Source: Pseudomonas sp. J452 (GTDB lineage Bacteria > Pseudomonadota > Gammaproteobacteria > Pseudomonadales > Pseudomonadaceae). Taken from it: 64,000 bases of DNA. Positions 63,128 through 64,000 of the stretch are shown here, piece after piece; the first letter of the stretch is position 1; each line of letters opens with the position of its first letter. The notes beneath the pieces were generated by a model. That model did not search any database and was not told the DNA's origin. It saw only the letters and a program-made list of their open reading frames with translations. A program made the translations under genes and the position numbers. Location: assembly GCF_024666525.1 (NCBI RefSeq), contig NZ_CP088294.1:1984001-2048000 (forward strand), in the 5' to 3' direction.

Positions 63128-63542
63128 GCGTCAGCCGCCGCGTGCGGGGGCGATCAGCTGGCAGCTGGCCCAGACCTTCTGGGTCGGCGGCTTGTGGCTG
63201 TTGCACTTCGTCATGCTGCCGGCGCTGGAGAAGATCGGTCTGGCGCCGCTGCTGATCGAGACGATCGGCGCGACCCTCAATCCCTTGCTGATCGGTTTCG
63301 CTGCGTTCTGTGCATTGTTGCAGGTGGCAGTGCTGATGCAGGCCGAAGGCGTGCGCAGCCTCTGGCGTGATATGCGTGGGCAGTTGCTGCTAGCGGTGCT
63401 GGGGATGGCGCTGGCGTACTTTGCAGTGCGCGAGTGGCAGCCGGATGCGGCGCGCTGGCTGCTGTTCAACTACCTGGTGCTGGCGTTGTGCGGCGTGCTA
63501 CTGGTGTTGCAGCCGCTGCCGGGGCAGCGGGCGGGGCGCTGA
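63087..63542 (+). CDS. DUF4149 membrane protein
   Basis: A roughly 150-residue protein with four membrane helices ([75 protein letters not shown]). GGLWLLHFV fits DUF4149. It corresponds to PA4754 between greA and yhbY. The start is uncertain: GTG at 63087 (used here) or TTG at 63105, both inside greA. Function unknown. Confidence 0.75.
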   Translation: MWSSTRLSKSVIFKRQPPRAGAISWQLAQTFWVGGLWLLHFVMLPALEKIGLAPLLIETIGATLNPLLIGFAAFCALLQVAVLMQAEGVRSLWRDMRGQLLLAVLGMALAYFAVREWQPDAARWLLFNYLVLALCGVLLVLQPLPGQRAGR

Positions 63543-63551
63543 CTGCCGCTA

Positions 63552-63863
63552 TCAGGCCTGATAGCGGTGGATGTTGGACAGGTTCTTGTTGGCCTTGGGG
63601 TTCTTGCGGTAGACCAGGGCCATCTTGCCAATGATCTGCACCACTTCACAGCGGCCGACCTTGCTCAGTTCCTCGATCAGGGCGCGGCGATCGTCACGCT
63701 CGGTGATGCGGAACTGCACCTTGATCAATTCGTGATCACTCAGTGCGCGCTCCAATTCGGCCTGTACGCCTTCGGTCAGGCCGTTCTCGGCGACAATCAA
63801 TACCGGCTTCAAGTGGTGGCCGATAGATTTGAAGTGTTTCTTCTGCTCGTTGGTAAGCGCCAT
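63552..63863 (-). CDS. yhbY: Ribosome assembly RNA-binding protein YhbY
   Basis: A 103-residue CRM-domain protein: MALTNEQKKHFKSIGHHLKPVLIVAENGLTEGVQAELERALSDHELIKVQF, with the GLTEG loop and GxxAVLYR-like IIGKMALVYRKNPKANK. It associates with pre-50S particles. The ATG at 63863 is the family start; the open frame extends further without features. rlmE normally sits divergently just upstream, which would be beyond the window's right edge. Confidence 0.95.
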   Translation of the reverse strand: MALTNEQKKHFKSIGHHLKPVLIVAENGLTEGVQAELERALSDHELIKVQFRITERDDRRALIEELSKVGRCEVVQIIGKMALVYRKNPKANKNLSNIHRYQA

Positions 63864-64000
63864 GATCTGATCCTGCGACGGGGAAGCTGCCGGAAACGGA
63901 ATGCGTTTGACCTGCTTGGGCGAAAGCTGGAAGGCGCGCATGGCGCAGTTTCTCCAACCTTTTTGCCAAGTCTGGCCTCGCATGCCGAGGTTGCGGGTGG

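Noticed and set aside
63901..64000. Open + strand frame from ATG at 63901 to the window edge
   Set aside because: It does not begin like RlmE (no RSK...W start) and is too short to judge; the expected divergent gene probably starts outside.

Overview
The window is a stretch of Pseudomonas chromosome: high GC, P. aeruginosa-type gene orders, and Pseudomonas-restricted families (DUF5064, DUF2388, DUF6482, PP0621). It is not collinear with one P. aeruginosa locus. It joins blocks that resemble PA0779, PA4572-PA4546, PA1886 and PA4768-PA4753, so I read it as another Pseudomonas species, possibly near the mendocina/alcaligenes group (inference).

Layout. 1-10.2 kb: small envelope and stress genes (a DUF5064 fragment, a DUF3302/HlyD export pair, DUF2388, a DUF3313 lipoprotein, a DksA-like zinc protein, an orphan Lon-type protease, UPF0114), then a photolyase operon (DUF6482, [4Fe-4S] photolyase, DUF2256) and fklB. 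10.3-23.5 kb: housekeeping genes: ispB facing rplU-rpmA-obgE-proB-creA, rpsT facing murJ, then ribF-ileS-lspA-fkpB-ispH. 23.5-36.2 kb: the type IV pilus minor pilin operon fimU-pilV-pilW-pilX-pilY1-pilE, with fimT, thiO and the pilSR two-component system. 36.2-41.4 kb: an Rsm-type regulatory RNA candidate, polB, an SpoU methyltransferase and a flavoprotein.

41.6-45.1 kb is the accessory region. A complete RlmE-type methyltransferase, which looks like a second copy, lies beside a 2.4-kb integrated element. The element sits in the 3' end of ssrA (tmRNA), is bounded by 17-bp direct repeats, and keeps a tyrosine integrase, a Phd/ParE-type toxin-antitoxin pair and a fragment of a possible phage replication protein. 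It looks like the residue of a filamentous (Pf-type) prophage.

45.3-64 kb: a hybrid sensor kinase, a degraded FCD regulator, smpB, ratA-rnfH, bamE/fur, recN, the heat-shock operon grpE-dnaK-dnaJ, dapB, carA-carB behind a probable attenuator, greA, DUF4149 and yhbY.

Regulatory DNA readable by eye includes sigma-32 promoters before grpE and dnaK, a LexA box before recN, two ANR-like boxes before the DksA-like gene, a possible Fur box, repeated TGTACA boxes before the photolyase operon, and a leader peptide overlapping a terminator upstream of carA. The most interesting items are the Rsm-type sRNA with a GacA-like upstream site, the ssrA element with its swapped terminator, the extra RlmE, the PilY1 with a split VWA domain, and the carA leader.
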